64,000 bases of DNA, taken from Phoebastria nigripes (taxonomy: Eukaryota > Chordata > Aves > Procellariiformes > Diomedeidae). Within the stretch, counting starts at the first letter, position 1, and each line of letters starts with the position of its first letter. The notes below the pieces were generated by a model. It ran no database searches and was not told where the DNA came from. It was given only the letters and a program-made list of their open reading frames with translations. The translations under genes and the position numbers were made by a program. The DNA lies in NCBI GenBank assembly GCA_035582835.1, contig JAYKAV010000112.1, forward strand, positions 4,798,361-4,862,360, written 5' to 3'. Positions 24,106-38,382 of the stretch are shown here, piece by piece.

Positions 24106-27100
24106 TCTGTGGTGTATGTGTTTATACGTAGGTGTGCAGGAGACTTTCAGCACCATCTCTGGCCTTGTGTGGGAGGCTGTTTTGTACCTTAATTCAAAAC
24201 AGTCATGTCTAGCTTTCTCTGAGAGAAGAGACAACCTTCTGAGAGCTGATATTTTCGTTTCCACTTCTGTTACGGAGGTGTCAGGGTCACCAAAGCTACC
24301 ACTGTGTGCAGGACTAATTACCACCTATTTGAGAAAAGGAATATGGGGCTGTATTGCCCACTTACAAGGTCAGGTGTGGAAGCTGCCTGGGCAATGGAAG
24401 GGGGCCTGTGCTATCCCAACAGAGGAAGGGCTCCAGGGCAGAGCTGTCAGTCTACTGCTTATCACCCCCAATACCCATCTCCGTTTTGTGTGTGAGTTTG
24501 TTGTTTGTTCCCCCCTGCCCCTGCTCTAAAATTAAAGATATTAGAAATCTGTAACAATATTAACATGGCCTTGCCATGCAGAGGCAGCTAAAGAGGAATA
24601 ACAGCAAGGACAGAGCCATGGGGAACAGCAGTGAGGGGCAGTACACACCTTCTCTGTCCTCCGGAAATGGAATAACCTTTAAGGTCTCAGCCAACAGTAA
24701 ACATTTTTATGACATCACCAGTGTTTAATCTAAGAAATTTATGTTAATATTGCCTCTAATATCATGATAGAGATAATGCCTGTGAATAGATAGGAAGGCT
24801 CCACATTATAGGGCTACATCCGTGTATACTTATTGCCATCTGTGCTCATTCTGGATCTTCTTAAAGGTACATCAGGCAGGGCTCCTCTGACCCATTTTAC
24901 AGCAAACCCATCTACACTGAGATTCCCTTTGTGGTCAGAGGAGAGATATAGGTATTTCCAGGGCGTAATTTCTCTCTTTCGATAGCATATCTTCAGAACA
25001 GATGATACAGCTTCCTGGCAGCACCTGCTTCTTTCCAGCCACCGGAGAGGAAGTGTGGGTGATGGGCTCAAATGCAGATAGCTGCACTGTAAACATCAAG
25101 GGTGAGGTTCAGCTCACCCAGANTTTAGGGTGTTAGGGTCCTGGGTGCACTATAGGAGGTTTTAATTGCCCTGAGCAGCCTCCCACAGGACCCCCAGACA
25201 CNCACCCTGTACCCCTTGTGCCAGGGGCTGCGTGTGAGCTCAGACCTTGGTGCCCAGTCCTTGCCCCACCTATGTTGTAGGTGTACCTGTGCCCTCTCCC
25301 CCATCGCCTGCTGATCCTGACTTGCTCCCTGGACTCCCCACATTGACTGCACACCTGACTCCTTGCCTGCTGCTCCCCTCTGAAGGGCTTGATTCAGTCA
25401 CCTCAGCTCCAGTGCCATTTGATGTTGGATATCCTGCTTAGTCTTGAGCTGCTGCTCCAGTAGTCTCCCACAGGTCCTCCACCATCCCGTGGGGATGTCA
25501 CAGCCACCCAAAGGGGTCTGAAATGGTGTCAGACACCGATGGGCAGGCAGCTGGACTGTGCCTCAGGTGTCTAAAGCGTAAGTGTCTGCATGGGAGCAAG
25601 GTGTCTAAGCTCTTGGTACATCAGTTAGGATCTAGACCATATAGTTAGTGGAGTCTGGAGAGCAATTTGGCTGACCAAGTGTTGGGGTTTACCTCAGGAG
25701 GAGGAGAGTAACTTGCTAGGCTCCACTGACCGTATGGGCTCGGTCTTCCCTGGCTGCCGTGGGAGTTTAGGCTGTATCTCACATCAAGGCACTATAATTT
25801 AGGCAAGCTAAATCCCACCCATGGTGACTAAAAAGAGAAGAAATAAATACATTTATGAGAAAAATATGAAAATGATCACTCTTTGTGTTAAACATTATGA
25901 TTTTCATCTAAGAAGTATAGAAAGGCAAAAGCTTTGTGGATATTTAAGGTTCAGTCTCTGTGTCTGTACATGCAATCACACACTCCCACTATACTGTACT
26001 GTATTATATACACTCTCACAAAACATATCCTTTGTTTATAGTCTTATGGATCTACAAACACTCCCTGGAAGAACAAGGATACACTCATTGTATACACGAT
26101 ATTTTTTGCTTCTGTAAACTANAAATGTGGAAATATAAATAATAATTTTGGATATTTTGCGTATGGTTTTCTGCATTTTGTGATTCTATCTCTACAATGA
26201 GTAAATGAAAATATTGGTAGTGTATAATGATGATCTCTTTTTGCCCAGTCTCCTCTGCTCAGTTCTACGGTATTGTTACATCTTCCTCTGTTGCCATAGA
26301 AATGATTGATATGTCCAATCACAGCATTCTTGCCATACCCTTGCCTCTACATATTATGTATCTTGCTCTTTAAACCAGACTCTCACTTGGCTTTTTGATA
26401 TTTTGGGTTATGTTCTGCAGAGAAAAAAAAATATGAAAGGAAACTTTGGCTTTCAGAAGGCTGAAACTAATCTAAAAGACAAAGTAACATATATTAATAT
26501 TGTGAATCTCTACAATTTTGCTGTAAGTCTTGTGGCATTTGGTGCTTTTATCAACCCCTGACTCTGGCAAGCGATGACTTTGTGAGAATCTTAGCATCTT
26601 CTCATGCAAAACAAGTATTTGCACTGTTTAAAGCTTCATAGCCATGGAACTTGAAAAGGCAAAAGCAAATTTAAAGAGCTGCTTTTTTTGGTGCGTGCTG
26701 ATTTTAGAGGGAATGAATTATGATTTTTGCAGATTTGGGTTTCCCTCTCAAGAAAGCAGGAGAGAAAAATAACTACTCAAGTTATTCTTTGACATGATGC
26801 AATGAGTAGTGGTCAGATTGACCAATTTAATTTTGCTTCACATGTTTCAAAACTTAGTAATGCAGGCTGGCTACTTCCAGACTCGGATGTTCATTCCACA
26901 GCAGTTTATCACCCTAAGAAATGCCCTGGGGCCACCCTGGGCTGCCTCTCCGCTGGCTTCCCCTTCCCCCCCCAGCAGTGCCTGGAGGGATATGGCACCA
27001 GACAGACCTCCCCCTCCCCTGCCTCTGGACAATAAGCCTTTTTTTTTTTAATTCCTTTGCCCAGAGCCCCATGAAGGCCCCTACGCAGTCCCCCATACAT

Positions 27101-27175
27101 CCTCTGTACAGGAGAGAGGGCTTTCTCTTCATCTAAGGCATTTGCAACACATGAGTGCTTCCAGCTTGGAGCAAA

Positions 27176-27221
27176 GGAAACCAACACAAGCTGGGTCAGG
27201 AAACCAACACAAGCTGGGTCT
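27176..27221 (+). repeat. Perfect 23-bp tandem duplication
   Basis: The unit starting GGAAACCAACACAAGC is present twice back to back (27176-27198 and 27199-27221). The copies are almost or fully identical, implying a recent slippage event or a variable site. Confidence 0.85.
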
Positions 27222-29429
27222 CAGGAAAGGGGCTGCATGGCTCTGCGCCCCCTGCTACCTCCTGTTGAGATAGTCAGCGTTTGGTCCATGCCCCGAAGGA
27301 TGCTCTAGGAACAGGGCGACCCAGCCAGCAACAAAAAGGCTTTTCAGTGCAATTTGGGTGAGACATGGATGGACCACTGAGCTGCCACTAAACCTCTTTC
27401 TCAACCTCTTGCCTTTTTTTTTGGGGCTCGTAGCCTGATGTTGCCTGTAATATCTATTTCTAGCAAATGCCACTAGGTGGCTCAAGATTGAATCCGCTAC
27501 CGGCAACAGCTTTCAGTGGGATGTGCGTGTGTGGGGGGGAGGAATTTGGGAATTATCCTTGGGCGGTGAGCACCACCCTCATCGCTTCTGTAATTTTCAG
27601 ATCTTGATTGCAGATGCTGGAGGAGGGAAAGGGGCATCCCAGCAAACTCTCTGAAATGGGAACGAGCTCATTCTCATTTCTCACGTGAAATGAAACACCG
27701 GGAGTTTTCTCTTGATTCATTCTTTGAGAATCGGGACAAGTGATAGCCTGGAGCCTAGTAGTCCTCCCTGGAATACCAGTCACACTTTCCCCCCTGTCCC
27801 CTGCTAAAAGAAAAAAACGTGTANTATTCTTCTTTTTTAAGCTCTATCAAAGGCAATTGTTACCATCATTAAAGGCTTATTTTGACCTGAGTTTGCCTTG
27901 AGAACATACCATGGATGAGAGGTCCGAGTCCAATGTACTGGGGGAGAGAAGAGCTTTCACAGGCCCAGCACATGACGGGGTGATCCCCACAAGGATCACT
28001 TTTATGCCTGCCACCCTTCTGACCTCTTTTACAGGGGTGCCCTGGAAGAATGGATTACTCCCCGTTTCTCACTTCCCTCCATACTAAACCTCTGGGTTTT
28101 CCTCCCATTCCTGTTTACCCTTATTCCAGGGCGCTCCTTGGGTTGCCCTTCCCCTCTGCGTGCGGGGCTTTATGTGTTCTCCCGTAGCAGGAGCTCTGCA
28201 GGCATCTCTTTTCCTCCTCTCCCAGACAGTGCAATTCCACATCCCAGGAGGGCCGTGCTCCCTTTTCCCTTTCCCTTGCTGATATTTGTCTGGGCATCAA
28301 ATCTGCAGTTTGGTGCACACCCACTATGGGGGTGCTGGCAGCCTGGGCATCTCCCACCACTCAGTCCTGCCTGCCACCCTGAGCTGCTCCAGCTGCCTGG
28401 GGGGACATGTGAGGGGATGCTGTGGGCAAGAGCTGGGAGGAGCAGGGAAGCCGGGATGCACAGCTCAGCCCTCCCTGGAAAACCTCGCCCTACTCCCTGG
28501 GGAGGCCAGGGCTGAGTTTGTCAGGGTGTCAACACCTCAAAGGCAAGGAGGAGGAGGGGGAGAGAGGAGATAGAGGCATTGTTGAGCAAGAAGGTACAAG
28601 CGGGTGCCATCAGCCAGTTGTTTGAACTATAAACAATTGCAGAGATGCTGGAAGCTGTAGCTATGCTAAACAGTTGGCCCATCCCCCTCCTGTGGTGTTT
28701 CCATTCCCCTTTCCCTCCCCCACAGTCAACAGGGTTTTGGCCAGCGATACCTTCCCTGACATTTTGGATTTGATTAGAAAGCAACATATATCCTATGACA
28801 CGCAGGCGGGCGAGCACAGAAACGCTATCAAGTCAAGCGTGTGGTCTCACAAGCCCTGACAGCAAGTCAAATATCCCCCCCACCCCCTTACGGGCCTTAA
28901 AAATTCCTCATTTAGGGCCCGAGACAGCAAAGGTGAGCAACGCCAAAGCGCTCGCCCAGCTCTGCGGTAGAGTGTGGGGAGATTTCATTTGGCTTCTGCA
29001 CGGCAGCTACTGGAGCTCCCGCTAACCATCGACAAATTAGATGCTTGTTTTAAAGTGTAAAAATATACTTCTTCTGAACTTTGCTTTTATTGAGAGAAAA
29101 GGGATGAAAAATGAATTCATAAGCCCCACCTAAAGCCTCTTCCCCAGAGTTGGCTCTGCCTCAGCTTCTCTCGCCACAAACACTACCTGCCTCCCCCCCA
29201 GAGGGCTCCTCCTGTCTTCCTCATTTTTAGGGTGGAGGCTAATAAGCCTCCCCAGCCCTGGTAAGTCAGGATTAATTAACCTGCAGATCCCTGCAGGCTC
29301 CCAACACCTGCTAACTGAGAGAATCCAGCCAGTCTCTCACGGTGCTTTTTTTGCACACAGCAAGCTTTAGCACCTGGAATAAGGGAAGGTTACAAGCCCT
29401 GGCTTTGCCTGGGTGCTTTACAACAAAGG

Positions 29430-29580
29430 GAAAAAAAAAGGGGGGGGGGAAAGGACAAAAAAAAAAAAAAGGGAACATGAGAGGAGGACATAGTGTAAAA
29501 ACTGGAAGAAGTAAGCAAAATGACTGAAGAGCTGAAAGGTAAGACTTGAACAGCTCCTGCCACCAGAGGTGTTTTCTTTC

Positions 29581-29605
<25 letters not shown>
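29430..29605. repeat. Purine homopolymer cluster and poly-T tract
   Basis: Runs of A, then G, then A again occur at about 29430-29473. A run of 25 T follows at 29581-29605. The two are about 110 bp apart and roughly complementary, so they can fold back. No transposon body is recognisable between them. Confidence 0.8.
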
Positions 29606-29613
<8 letters not shown>

Positions 29614-31432
29614 ACCAGCAACCCCTTTTGCATGGGAGGGGCATCTGCTAGCATGCCATTACCACCATTACCACCTTTCTGAGGCTGGGGGAGGCACTCT
29701 GAGCTGAGTTCTGCCTCTCTGCTAATGGGCACCCCTCTCTCCTGGCTGGTGGCTGCCATCTGTGGCAAATGTTGTGGAGCGTGTAGTCAGTCACTGCGGG
29801 ATGCAGTTCTCTGATGCAACGGCCCTCTAGGGACTGATTTAGGACCACTATAGTAAGGACAGTTAGAGCTAATTGGATTTTTATTCCCCCAACCTGGGTT
29901 TCCAGATGTGACAGGGCAGCATTGCTTTATTAACCCAGCCGTGTTCATCCACGCTCCCTGTTACAGAGGAAGGTATTTCTTTTTTTTTCTCTTGGTGTTG
30001 AATCACAGCTTATGGGGCTTGTTTCCTGCCGGTTCCTGAACAAGAGCCACGTGGCCTTCCTTGCCTGCTGGAATTTTACAGCACGCACTGAGCAGGGGTG
30101 CCACCCTGCTGAACGCTGGCATTTTTTATTTCAGTGAACACTTTTCGTTATCTCCACTAGTAACTGACTCATTTCAGTGGACTGGGCAAACCAGAAAAAA
30201 AAAAATAGTTTCCGGGCAACATTCTTCAGTGACTCATTCAGGTGGATAAAGCTTTTACAAATGTCCCCTCGTAGCTACCAGGACACTGGCAAACAGCTTG
30301 TGTGCAGAAGAATTAAGATGGTGTTTTGCTGGCTCCCCTCCCGCGAGAGCCTTGGCCACTCTGCCTGTGAATTGCCACCACCCAGCCCTTCCCTGCCCAG
30401 GCACTCGGCTCTGTCTTGGTGCCAGCTTTGGTGCTCTCTGGGTCCTCGCTGCAGCCATTTCATCACCCTAACTGGGTGAGAACACCAAGCTGTTTTCTGC
30501 TAGTGCTTTGGCCCAACACCTACCAGGCCGTGAGGGAGGAGATGGGCCCACCTGGTTGGGAAGACATTAGATCACTGTGGAGCAGCAGCCTTGGTTCATC
30601 TGCCAGTGCTGCTCACCGGCCATGCGTTCTTTTTCACAGTGCCTTTCTGAGAGAGATGAGAAATAAAGGCCCAAGGGGGGATGAAATGACCTGCTGAAGG
30701 TCGTAATTCAACAAACAGACCTTCTCTCACAAGTTTTGCTAGAGTGTTGTACCAAAACATCCAAAAAATTACTTGTATGCTATATTTGTTTAGATAATCC
30801 TATGCTTTAGATAATGGACAGCTTGACCCNTATGCACTGTGATCCACTCATGAGGCAAAGGTGTGTGTTTCAGAGAGCAGAAATTATTTTCTGTCATGGC
30901 CATTGATCCTTTGTATTCTGCAGTTTTTCCCTGAGGATCTCCGCAGGAATAAGTGCTCCATCTTTATCTGTCCTGAAGATCTTCAAGAGAGGCTGAAGGC
31001 TTGCTAGTACCGTGCACAATATCACTTCAAAGCCAGAATGGAGAACACCCTTCAGATCGGCATGGTAAATCTGTGTTCTTCACAGTCCAGGCAAGGGTGG
31101 TGGGGGCCCCTTCCAACCCAAGTGCCTCTGGCAGGATCCTATGCTTGAAAGGACTCTCCAGCCACCTGCAAACAACCATGGCAGAGGCCTTGATAAATGT
31201 GGCTCTGGGTCAAGAAGGACCACAGGCAATGCCATCTGCATAAATGTCAGAGGCTTCATGCCCTTGGAGACCCTATACCTGTGGACATACCTGCTTGTGC
31301 CTGGCCACCACTTTCTCCCCTCTTCACACTTTACATCTCTTCTTTTTTTTAACCCATCTGCCAGCAACAGGGTAAATCTCCTTTTGTATGGAGAGCAGCT
31401 GCCCCTTCCTTACCAACCACCCATCAACCACA

Positions 31433-31470
31433 AGATTTTTTCCAACCTAAATGATTCTATGATTCTATAT
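31433..31470 (+). mobile_element. CR1 3' tail remnant
   Basis: The sequence TTTTTTCCAACCTAAATG leads into ATTCTATGATTCTATA, the terminal signature of an avian CR1. The body upstream is not clearly recognisable, so this is either a very short 5'-truncated insertion or a strongly diverged copy whose left edge I cannot place. Confidence 0.65.
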
Positions 31471-31699
31471 AGCTCTTTTTTCAGTAGCAACTGAAGGCTA
31501 GTACCAGAACAGTGGTTTTCCTTCTGAACTCCCTACCTGCCCTCCCACACATACAGTTTCCCTGTGAAGCATCCTCCCTAGCATGCTGTACTTGGCTTGC
31601 CTAAAGGCTGTAGCTCTTTAACTAGAAGACATGCTTCTGGCATTCCTGGGAAGTGAATTACAGTCAGGCGGGCAGCTGCCCTCTGCCCTTGTCTATTGC

Positions 31700-32293
31700 A
31701 ATAGCTCAAGATGATGCCAGCAGCCCCTGGGCAGCATTAGGAAGAGGGTCGCCAGCAGGACAAGGGAGGTGATTATTCCCATCTGTTCAGCACTGGTAGA
31801 CACGTCAGGGGTGCTGGGTCCAGTTCTGGGCTCCCAGTACAACACGGACAGGAACTTACTGCAGCAAGTCAGCAAAGGGTCATGAAGATGATGAAGTGAC
31901 TGGAACATCTGACATATGAGGAGAGGCTGAGAGAGCTGGGATTGTTCAGCCTGGAGAAGAGAAGGCTCAGGGGGGATCTGATCCATGTGTATGAATACCC
32001 AATGGGGCGACTAAAGAAGATGAATGCAGACTCTAAGTGGTGCCCAGTAAAAGCACAAGAGGCAATTGGCATAAACGGAAATACAAGAAATACCATTTCA
32101 ACATTAAAAAACCCCACACTTCTGTACTAAAAGGGTGACCATCCAGACAGGTTGTGGAGTCTCTGTCTTTGGAGATACTCAAAACCCGACTGCGGTCCCG
32201 AGCAACCTGCACTAGCTGACCCTGCTCTGAGTAGGGGTCGGACCAGACAATTCCCAGAGGTGTCTCCCAGCCTTAACCATTCTGTGATCCTGC
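31700..32293 (+). mobile_element. CR1 LINE 3' end (5'-truncated)
   Basis: The segment follows the usual CR1 3' order in sense orientation: a block ending GCCAGCAGGACAAGG near 31750, then CTGGGTCCAGTTCTGGGC, GAGGAGAGGCTGAGAGAGCT, GTTCAGCCTGGAGAAGAGAA, a variable part, GGTTGTGGAGTCTCTGTC, and finally CATTCTGTGATCCTG. It is 5'-truncated and carries no intact ORF. The left edge is approximate. Confidence 0.85.
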
Positions 32294-35200
32294 TTGCTGA
32301 TCCTCATGTTCTGCGGTCAAGTCCCACTACCCTTGCTTGTATTTTCCCTCAACCATCTTGATGGAGTGGTGTTTGGCACTCCTGGGTGAAGGGACAAATT
32401 AGCTCTTTTGCAGCAGATACTGAGAGACACCTGAGCAGCTGACAAATGCACACCTGATATGGGAGTAGATGAGGAAAAAAGTGTTTCCATAGGGTGTTAA
32501 GTCTAGACAAGGCATGTGGGATTCATCCCATCTAACTCTGGACATTTGCAGTATAACCATTTATGCCTGAGTTATGTATCTAGACTCTCTTCAGAGTCAA
32601 TACAGAGAAATAGGCATTTCTAGAAAGTGATTCATGTAACCTATTTTACGTGAGATGAATCATGCCCAAGAAGTGCCTTTCTTTCTCTACTGACTATTAT
32701 GAAGAGAGAGAGATGTGAAGAGGTCAAGTCTGGACTTCTACACTGTAGGCATCTTATGGCATTTAGGATGATTCCCACCTCTGATACTTGTGCAGAAGTC
32801 TATCTATTATTGCCTAGAGTAAATTTTTACACACCATAAAATGCAGTCAGATTTGATGAACGTCTCTTTGCCTACAAATAGGACTAAACAAACAGACAAC
32901 TGAAAAGGACAGGCAAACCCCAGAGCGCTGGAGGTTAAAAATTCATACAAGCAATCTAGGGGCAGCTTTATTATTCCAACAATGAGTATTTTGGGGGTAC
33001 AGCTCAAGGGCACTTTGAGTAATGGGACCTCATCTACTACACTGGGCCAAAGTCAAGGGCCCCAAACCCTACAGATTCCTTGTGTGACTGGGCTCCTCAG
33101 CCCTGAGTCCAGAGGGGTCAAGGGAAATGGTTACTTGATCAGTCCATGCTACCACCTCTGGGGTGAAGAGAGGAGAGCTGTGGAAAACTGCAGCTAGGAC
33201 AAGATGGCTCAGTAAGGAGATATCTTAGATCCTCCTTTGCAATTGTTAGTNCAAATTCCTTTGCATACATCCATCAACAGGATCTTACTGGGGCAGAAGA
33301 TCTTCATCTCATCACGCTGTTGATTGAACTTTCTTACTCATAAACTATCCTTGGCCTGCAATGACAAGCAGCAAGGAGGTAATGTACGTCCTTGGCAGTG
33401 ACAGGCCCTATGCTGGAGTGTCAAGTGCTTGAAGGGCACTGCAAGATGACACGAGCTGTCTTGTTTTGTCTTTTGAAATATGATGAGGCAATATAGCATA
33501 AAACTGTTATCCCTTTTTGCACTGGCTGGCACACATCTGGACAGCATCTGGACAGAAGACTGATCAAACTTGGCAGAGGTGGTTTGGCTATGCAGCATGA
33601 TGCCTGCACATGCTATAGGAAGCCAGATTGCATAAACACACTATGGTGGTATGGGTGCTGGGGTGCAGTGTGGTCCTGGATGCCTTAGACAGTCAGTCTA
33701 GGAGCTTGACCTTAATGTTGCTGCAAGGGTTCTGTGAAAAGGCAGTATAGCTGCAGATGCAGATTTCATCAGGCAAGTCATCTTTGGGCAAGATGCTTAG
33801 CCCTGGGATTTTTTAAGGGAAGCCCCAACTTCTAGAGATCTGCACGCGTTTTGGGCTGTTAGGACTGTAGAAAAAGAAAGGATTGAGAAAAAGTATATAA
33901 AGTCAACTGCCAAGAAAAATGACGTGCAAAGTGTGAATGAAAATAGTTTGTCTCAAGTTAGGTACCCCAAATCCCAAAATAGTTCCTGGTATTAAAGAAC
34001 TTGTGACCTCCAATTTCTCAGCATTTTGATAAACACAATAATCTGTTTTTCTCTAAAGTGCTCAGAGATGTCAGATAACTATATAAGATTTAAGTGATAT
34101 TAAGTGTAGATATTAGCTGTTGTCCTGTAAAACGTAGTACGCAAACATGTTGGAAACTGCTGTATGATGCAGGGACAAGTTTGATATTTAAATAAAATTT
34201 TACACCTTGCCAGTGTAAAATTTCATCATCAAAAAATCATCAAGTGTTTCCGTCCTACGTTATTTTGGTGGTGAGAGGAAAGTGACTGTTACAAAATGCT
34301 TGGAATGCCTGATGCTAAGGTAACTGGCCCTTATTTAAAACTCAATAATCTCACCCACTTGGTATTGCATTTTCAATGGTATGAAAATATATCTACATGT
34401 TATTTGCCAGCAGAGCTGAGTGAACACCAAGACTGGGCCTTTTTCTCTTTGCTGCACAAGTGTCCACCTTGGTGGAGATGTGTGATCTCCACCACTTCTT
34501 GCGCTGGCGTGATTCCGTGGAGGTCAAGAGCATTCCAGCTGCAGAGGTTTTTACCCCCAACCTTGTCAAGATTCAAGTGCAAGGGAAAACTAGTTTGGTG
34601 AGCTCACATTCATCCTCAGCGAGAAGAATTTCAGATCCCAACACTAGTGTAAAGATATCCTTTCTCTCCTGGAGGAAATCAAGGACTTGATCAGCAAGGG
34701 AACTGCGGGCAGGGTTTGAGTACATCTGGCAGTGTCCTGGGGAACTCTGCAAAGCGCTTTTGCCAAGTACTTAGGATCTGATCTGGGGGAACGCCCTTAT
34801 TCAGAAGCGTGCATTTGCATGCTATTAACGTCCCACCGCCTTCAGTACTTTAGCTGTCTTCTGAACTGGGACTTTATCCTGTGGTGTACACCTTCATCTC
34901 ACCATTTGTCCTTATGTATTTGCACCTAGCCCAAGTAACGGCTCCAGTATGGGCTTGTGAGAGGAGGGAACTATAACNATCAAAGCAGCAGAAAAAGTTT
35001 TCAAGTGCTGTTGGGAAATCATGTGCTGTTTTTCTATTCTTTGTATAAATTTTCCTGCTTTTTCCATTTCAGAGCTAATTGAGCTAAGGGCAAATTGCCT
35101 ATTCACCATTGCCTAACAGCATACTTGTTTCTGATGATGACTGCTTATAGTAATACACTAGTCTTAAATGGGAGAAGTTGGTCAACAGAGCTTCCGTGCA

Positions 35201-37260
35201 GTTTCACAAGAAGAGCTACGCTAATTCACAGCAGTTAAATATCTGTCCCTTTGACTTCACTTTGCTAGTCAAATGGATAAACAACTCCCAAAGCATGCAG
35301 GACTGCACAGCTGAAAATCTTAACAACTGGCATTGCATGAAGGAGCATTGGCCGGCTGCATGGGATTCATCGCACCAGCCCGAGATGTCTTCAGCGCAGG
35401 CTTCAGCNTCCAAACTCACCATGCCTTCTTCGTAGTCAGTGCTAAGATACTGTTCACCCTGAGCCACTTTAGCTGGCTGTTTCAGGATGAGATGAACTGT
35501 ACCCTGGAGGTGCTTACTTCTTTGTGTCAACTGTTAAAGGAAGCTTAGGTGATCAGCTTAGATATAGGCATGCAAAATGGACAGGTGAATCCCACATGTT
35601 TTATCTGGAGATGATAGCTCTCTGTAGACCCTCTTTATTCAGTGTTTCTGTTATGGCCCAAAGATCCCTAAAAGCCTTCACATTTCAGAAGATAAAATAA
35701 TTGTATTGATTAGGAAGTTCTTCACTAACAGTTACACTGAGGAGTTTTACCAAACTGCTGTGTCACAGCATCCCTGATAATTGGCTTACTTAAAACCAGA
35801 TCACAGAGGGTAAATGTATCATAAAGAAGAGCCACCTGGTAAATCAACAAGATCTAGAAGAAAAGGACAGAAAACGCTCTTTCAAGCCAAACTGTAGCTA
35901 AAATACTTTGCCTCACATCAAAGCCCAGCAGTGCCCCATAACATTCAACCTTTTACTGTATTTTGATGACAACATTTTGTTTAAAAAAACAATACCTGGA
36001 GGATTACATTGTGTCAATCACCGGCCCAAGGGTGACTAATACTTTTAATTTCAACCATCTATTATGACCAGTGGGTGTCTTTTGTTAAATTATATGCTGC
36101 ATGGTGATGCCTAAAGGCTTTGTCTCTTCCCACGGACCTTTTCCTGGCATTTCTATTGACATGTCAGCAGCAGCTCCATGAGATCTTGGCTTTGCTGTCG
36201 GAGCTAACTTAAGAAGTTGCCAATGCCATTTCACCATCTCAGTCTCCCACGTGCTCCTCTTTGCTGTCACGCCCTCCTCGGCAATGCCACTGCAGTTGTC
36301 TGTGGGGTCACGCCAGAAATCAGAACTGATTGACGTTAAAAATCACTTCTTCTGGGGGATTGTTATTTTTAAGCCGGTGTGCGGCTCAGCCCTGCAAACC
36401 CTTGTTCTGGCAACAGGAGCTGCCCACGGAGAGGGCAGTAGTCTGCGGTGTGAAGCCAGGTATGAGGCGCCAGGGAAGGGAGGAGAGGGAACATTTTAAG
36501 TTAGCTTCACTGACAAAGCCAGAGTTTCACAAAATTATGGCCTCTGTGGACCTCATGCTGTATAAAATGAAAGGGAAACTTAAACCAATTAAGCCTGTGT
36601 ATTAATTGTGGAAATCCTTGTGTGGTATCATTTTTGTTCTAAGTTTCCTTCAAGAGCACTGGAGTTTTTAATTTTTCATTTGAAAGGGCAGTTAATTCTC
36701 ACCTATGCTTTTTTTTTNCCTTTCTTTTGCATTTTGNTGATAATTCACTCTTCATTTTTAGAGTTACTTTCAAAACATAACTCCTTACTCATTGTAAAAT
36801 ATAACACAAAATGAAAATCCCTTCAACATTCAAATGAAAGTCACTTGGAAACTGAAGAAGAAAGCTTTCGAAGGGCAGGCTTCAGTAGCCTTAATGTTTG
36901 TTTAAAATATATGCTTTACACTTTAATTTCCATTTCTATAATTTACCTCACTTAAGCCACAGTCCTCAAAGATTTATGAATTCACAGGGAGTTTGCACAA
37001 TGCATGAAGTTCAACACAGGGATAAATTTGCAGGATTAAAGGCAGCTGTACTCAGACCAGGGACTATGGGAATTTATGCTCTCACAGCTTTCTTGCAGAA
37101 GCCCACTGTTGGTAGAACTGCATTGGCTTCATTCTGGTGACGCGATGACTTCTGTACCAACTCAGGCCATGGTTACAGGTTGGTTATTACCAGATCTGTG
37201 GGCTTTTTGGGATCAGCCTGCTCTGGATCATATGTAAGCACATAACAATCTTCCTTCTGT
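32294..37260. other. Intergenic, no supported gene
   Basis: I see no recognised repeat, RNA gene or exon. Frames are short and overlap on both strands. Isolated ambiguous bases occur at 33251, 34978, 35408, 36718 and 36737. Confidence 0.55.
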
Positions 37261-37350
37261 TCAGTTAGCCCAAGTATACAGAAGTATTTCTGTGCCAGCT
37301 TTATGCTTTTTTTACCAGGTTTAAGCTGGCTACAGGGGGACTGACAGTAC
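37261..37350 (+). repeat. Diverged direct repeat, copy 1
   Basis: The block starting TCAGTTAGCCCAAG and continuing through TTTATGC, CCAGGTTTAAGCTGG and GGACTGACAG aligns at roughly three quarters identity with 38383-38471. Neither copy shows LTR ends, target duplications or a coding body, so the family is unknown. It may be an old interspersed repeat or a local segmental duplication. Confidence 0.65.
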
Positions 37351-38382
37351 CTGCTCCGTCAGAAGATGTTCTGGGACAAAATGACTCCTCCAGAATTTTT
37401 TGAATACATTTGAATTGACAGAGTAAATTCATACAGGTTCAGTGCTTTGCATCCTGCCACTGTGGCATTTCTGACTCAGTACATGGCACATCAAAACTAT
37501 CTTCAGGGCCATGCCAAAACAAGGCCTAAGTTCTTGAGAAGTAATCCCCACCCATCTCCTGAAGAGCCTGGTAGGCTTGCAGACTCAACCTGAATGGTGT
37601 TTATATAAGCTGGAGGCTTATGAAAGAGCAACGCAACCACCTCCGTGCTCACTGCTTTGCTTGTTTCTGCTCTTTCACCACACTGTGAGCATAACTGAGC
37701 TGGATAAAACAAACCAAAATGTGAAAACAAGGGTTATTTCCAATTCTGATCTGATTGATCACGTGGCTCTGCAAGTAAAGGCACCAGCATAACCACAAAG
37801 ACAGCACAGTGCCAGGAACCGAAGACCAGGAGGAAAAGCATCGGACACGTGCACATGTGCTCGGTGGAGAAGAGTTAGGAGGTCCTTACACAAGCACTGC
37901 CTGTAGAGAAACGCCTGCAGAGCCACAGCCACCATCACGTTGGTAGAGCAGCTTTTCTTATTCCAGGGCACAAATGTGGCGTGAGCAGGTTGTCTCTCTG
38001 CCTTGCTCGTCATCCCGAAGCACGGATCTCAGAAACTCCAGGTGAGCATCCCCAGGTGCCCCTCGGTGAGATAAGGCACATCAAGACAAACGTGAGGAGC
38101 GACAATACTCCCCAAGGAGTTCTGACTCAGACGGGGAGGAAAAACTTTGGTCATAGCCACTACAGATATGGCTCAGAGCCCTGTATAAGAGCTGAAGTAA
38201 GTGTCACAGTTGGGTCATGGGAAGATAACTACAAGCCAGCTTAGCTGCAAGCAGCGATAGCCTGTGACAGCCAGCCACACTCGGTAATTGCATGCTTTGT
38301 GTGATAGATAGCAGGACCAGAAACAGCTAGCTTGTTAAAACTTAGAGCACGGGCAGTGTCCAAAAATATACCCGGGATCTTC

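Larger units (their letters stand above)
24106..31432. other. Intergenic, no supported gene
   Basis: There are no exon-like or domain-bearing frames. The stretch holds a 23-bp tandem duplication, homopurine and poly-T tracts, and two GC-moderate unique blocks (about 28.7-29.1 kb and 29.26-29.30 kb) with TTAATTAA-type and palindromic motifs that could be regulatory. The frame at 28138-28515 lies in proline- and leucine-rich GC sequence and resembles no family I know. Confidence 0.6.

Noticed and set aside
25122..25140. TTAGGG twice in a short stretch as an interstitial telomere repeat
   Set aside because: Only two copies with a spacer; this is expected by chance.
29342..29644. Lysine-rich frames around 29.4-29.6 kb
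   Set aside because: They are produced by poly-A, poly-G and poly-T tracts, with no protein character.
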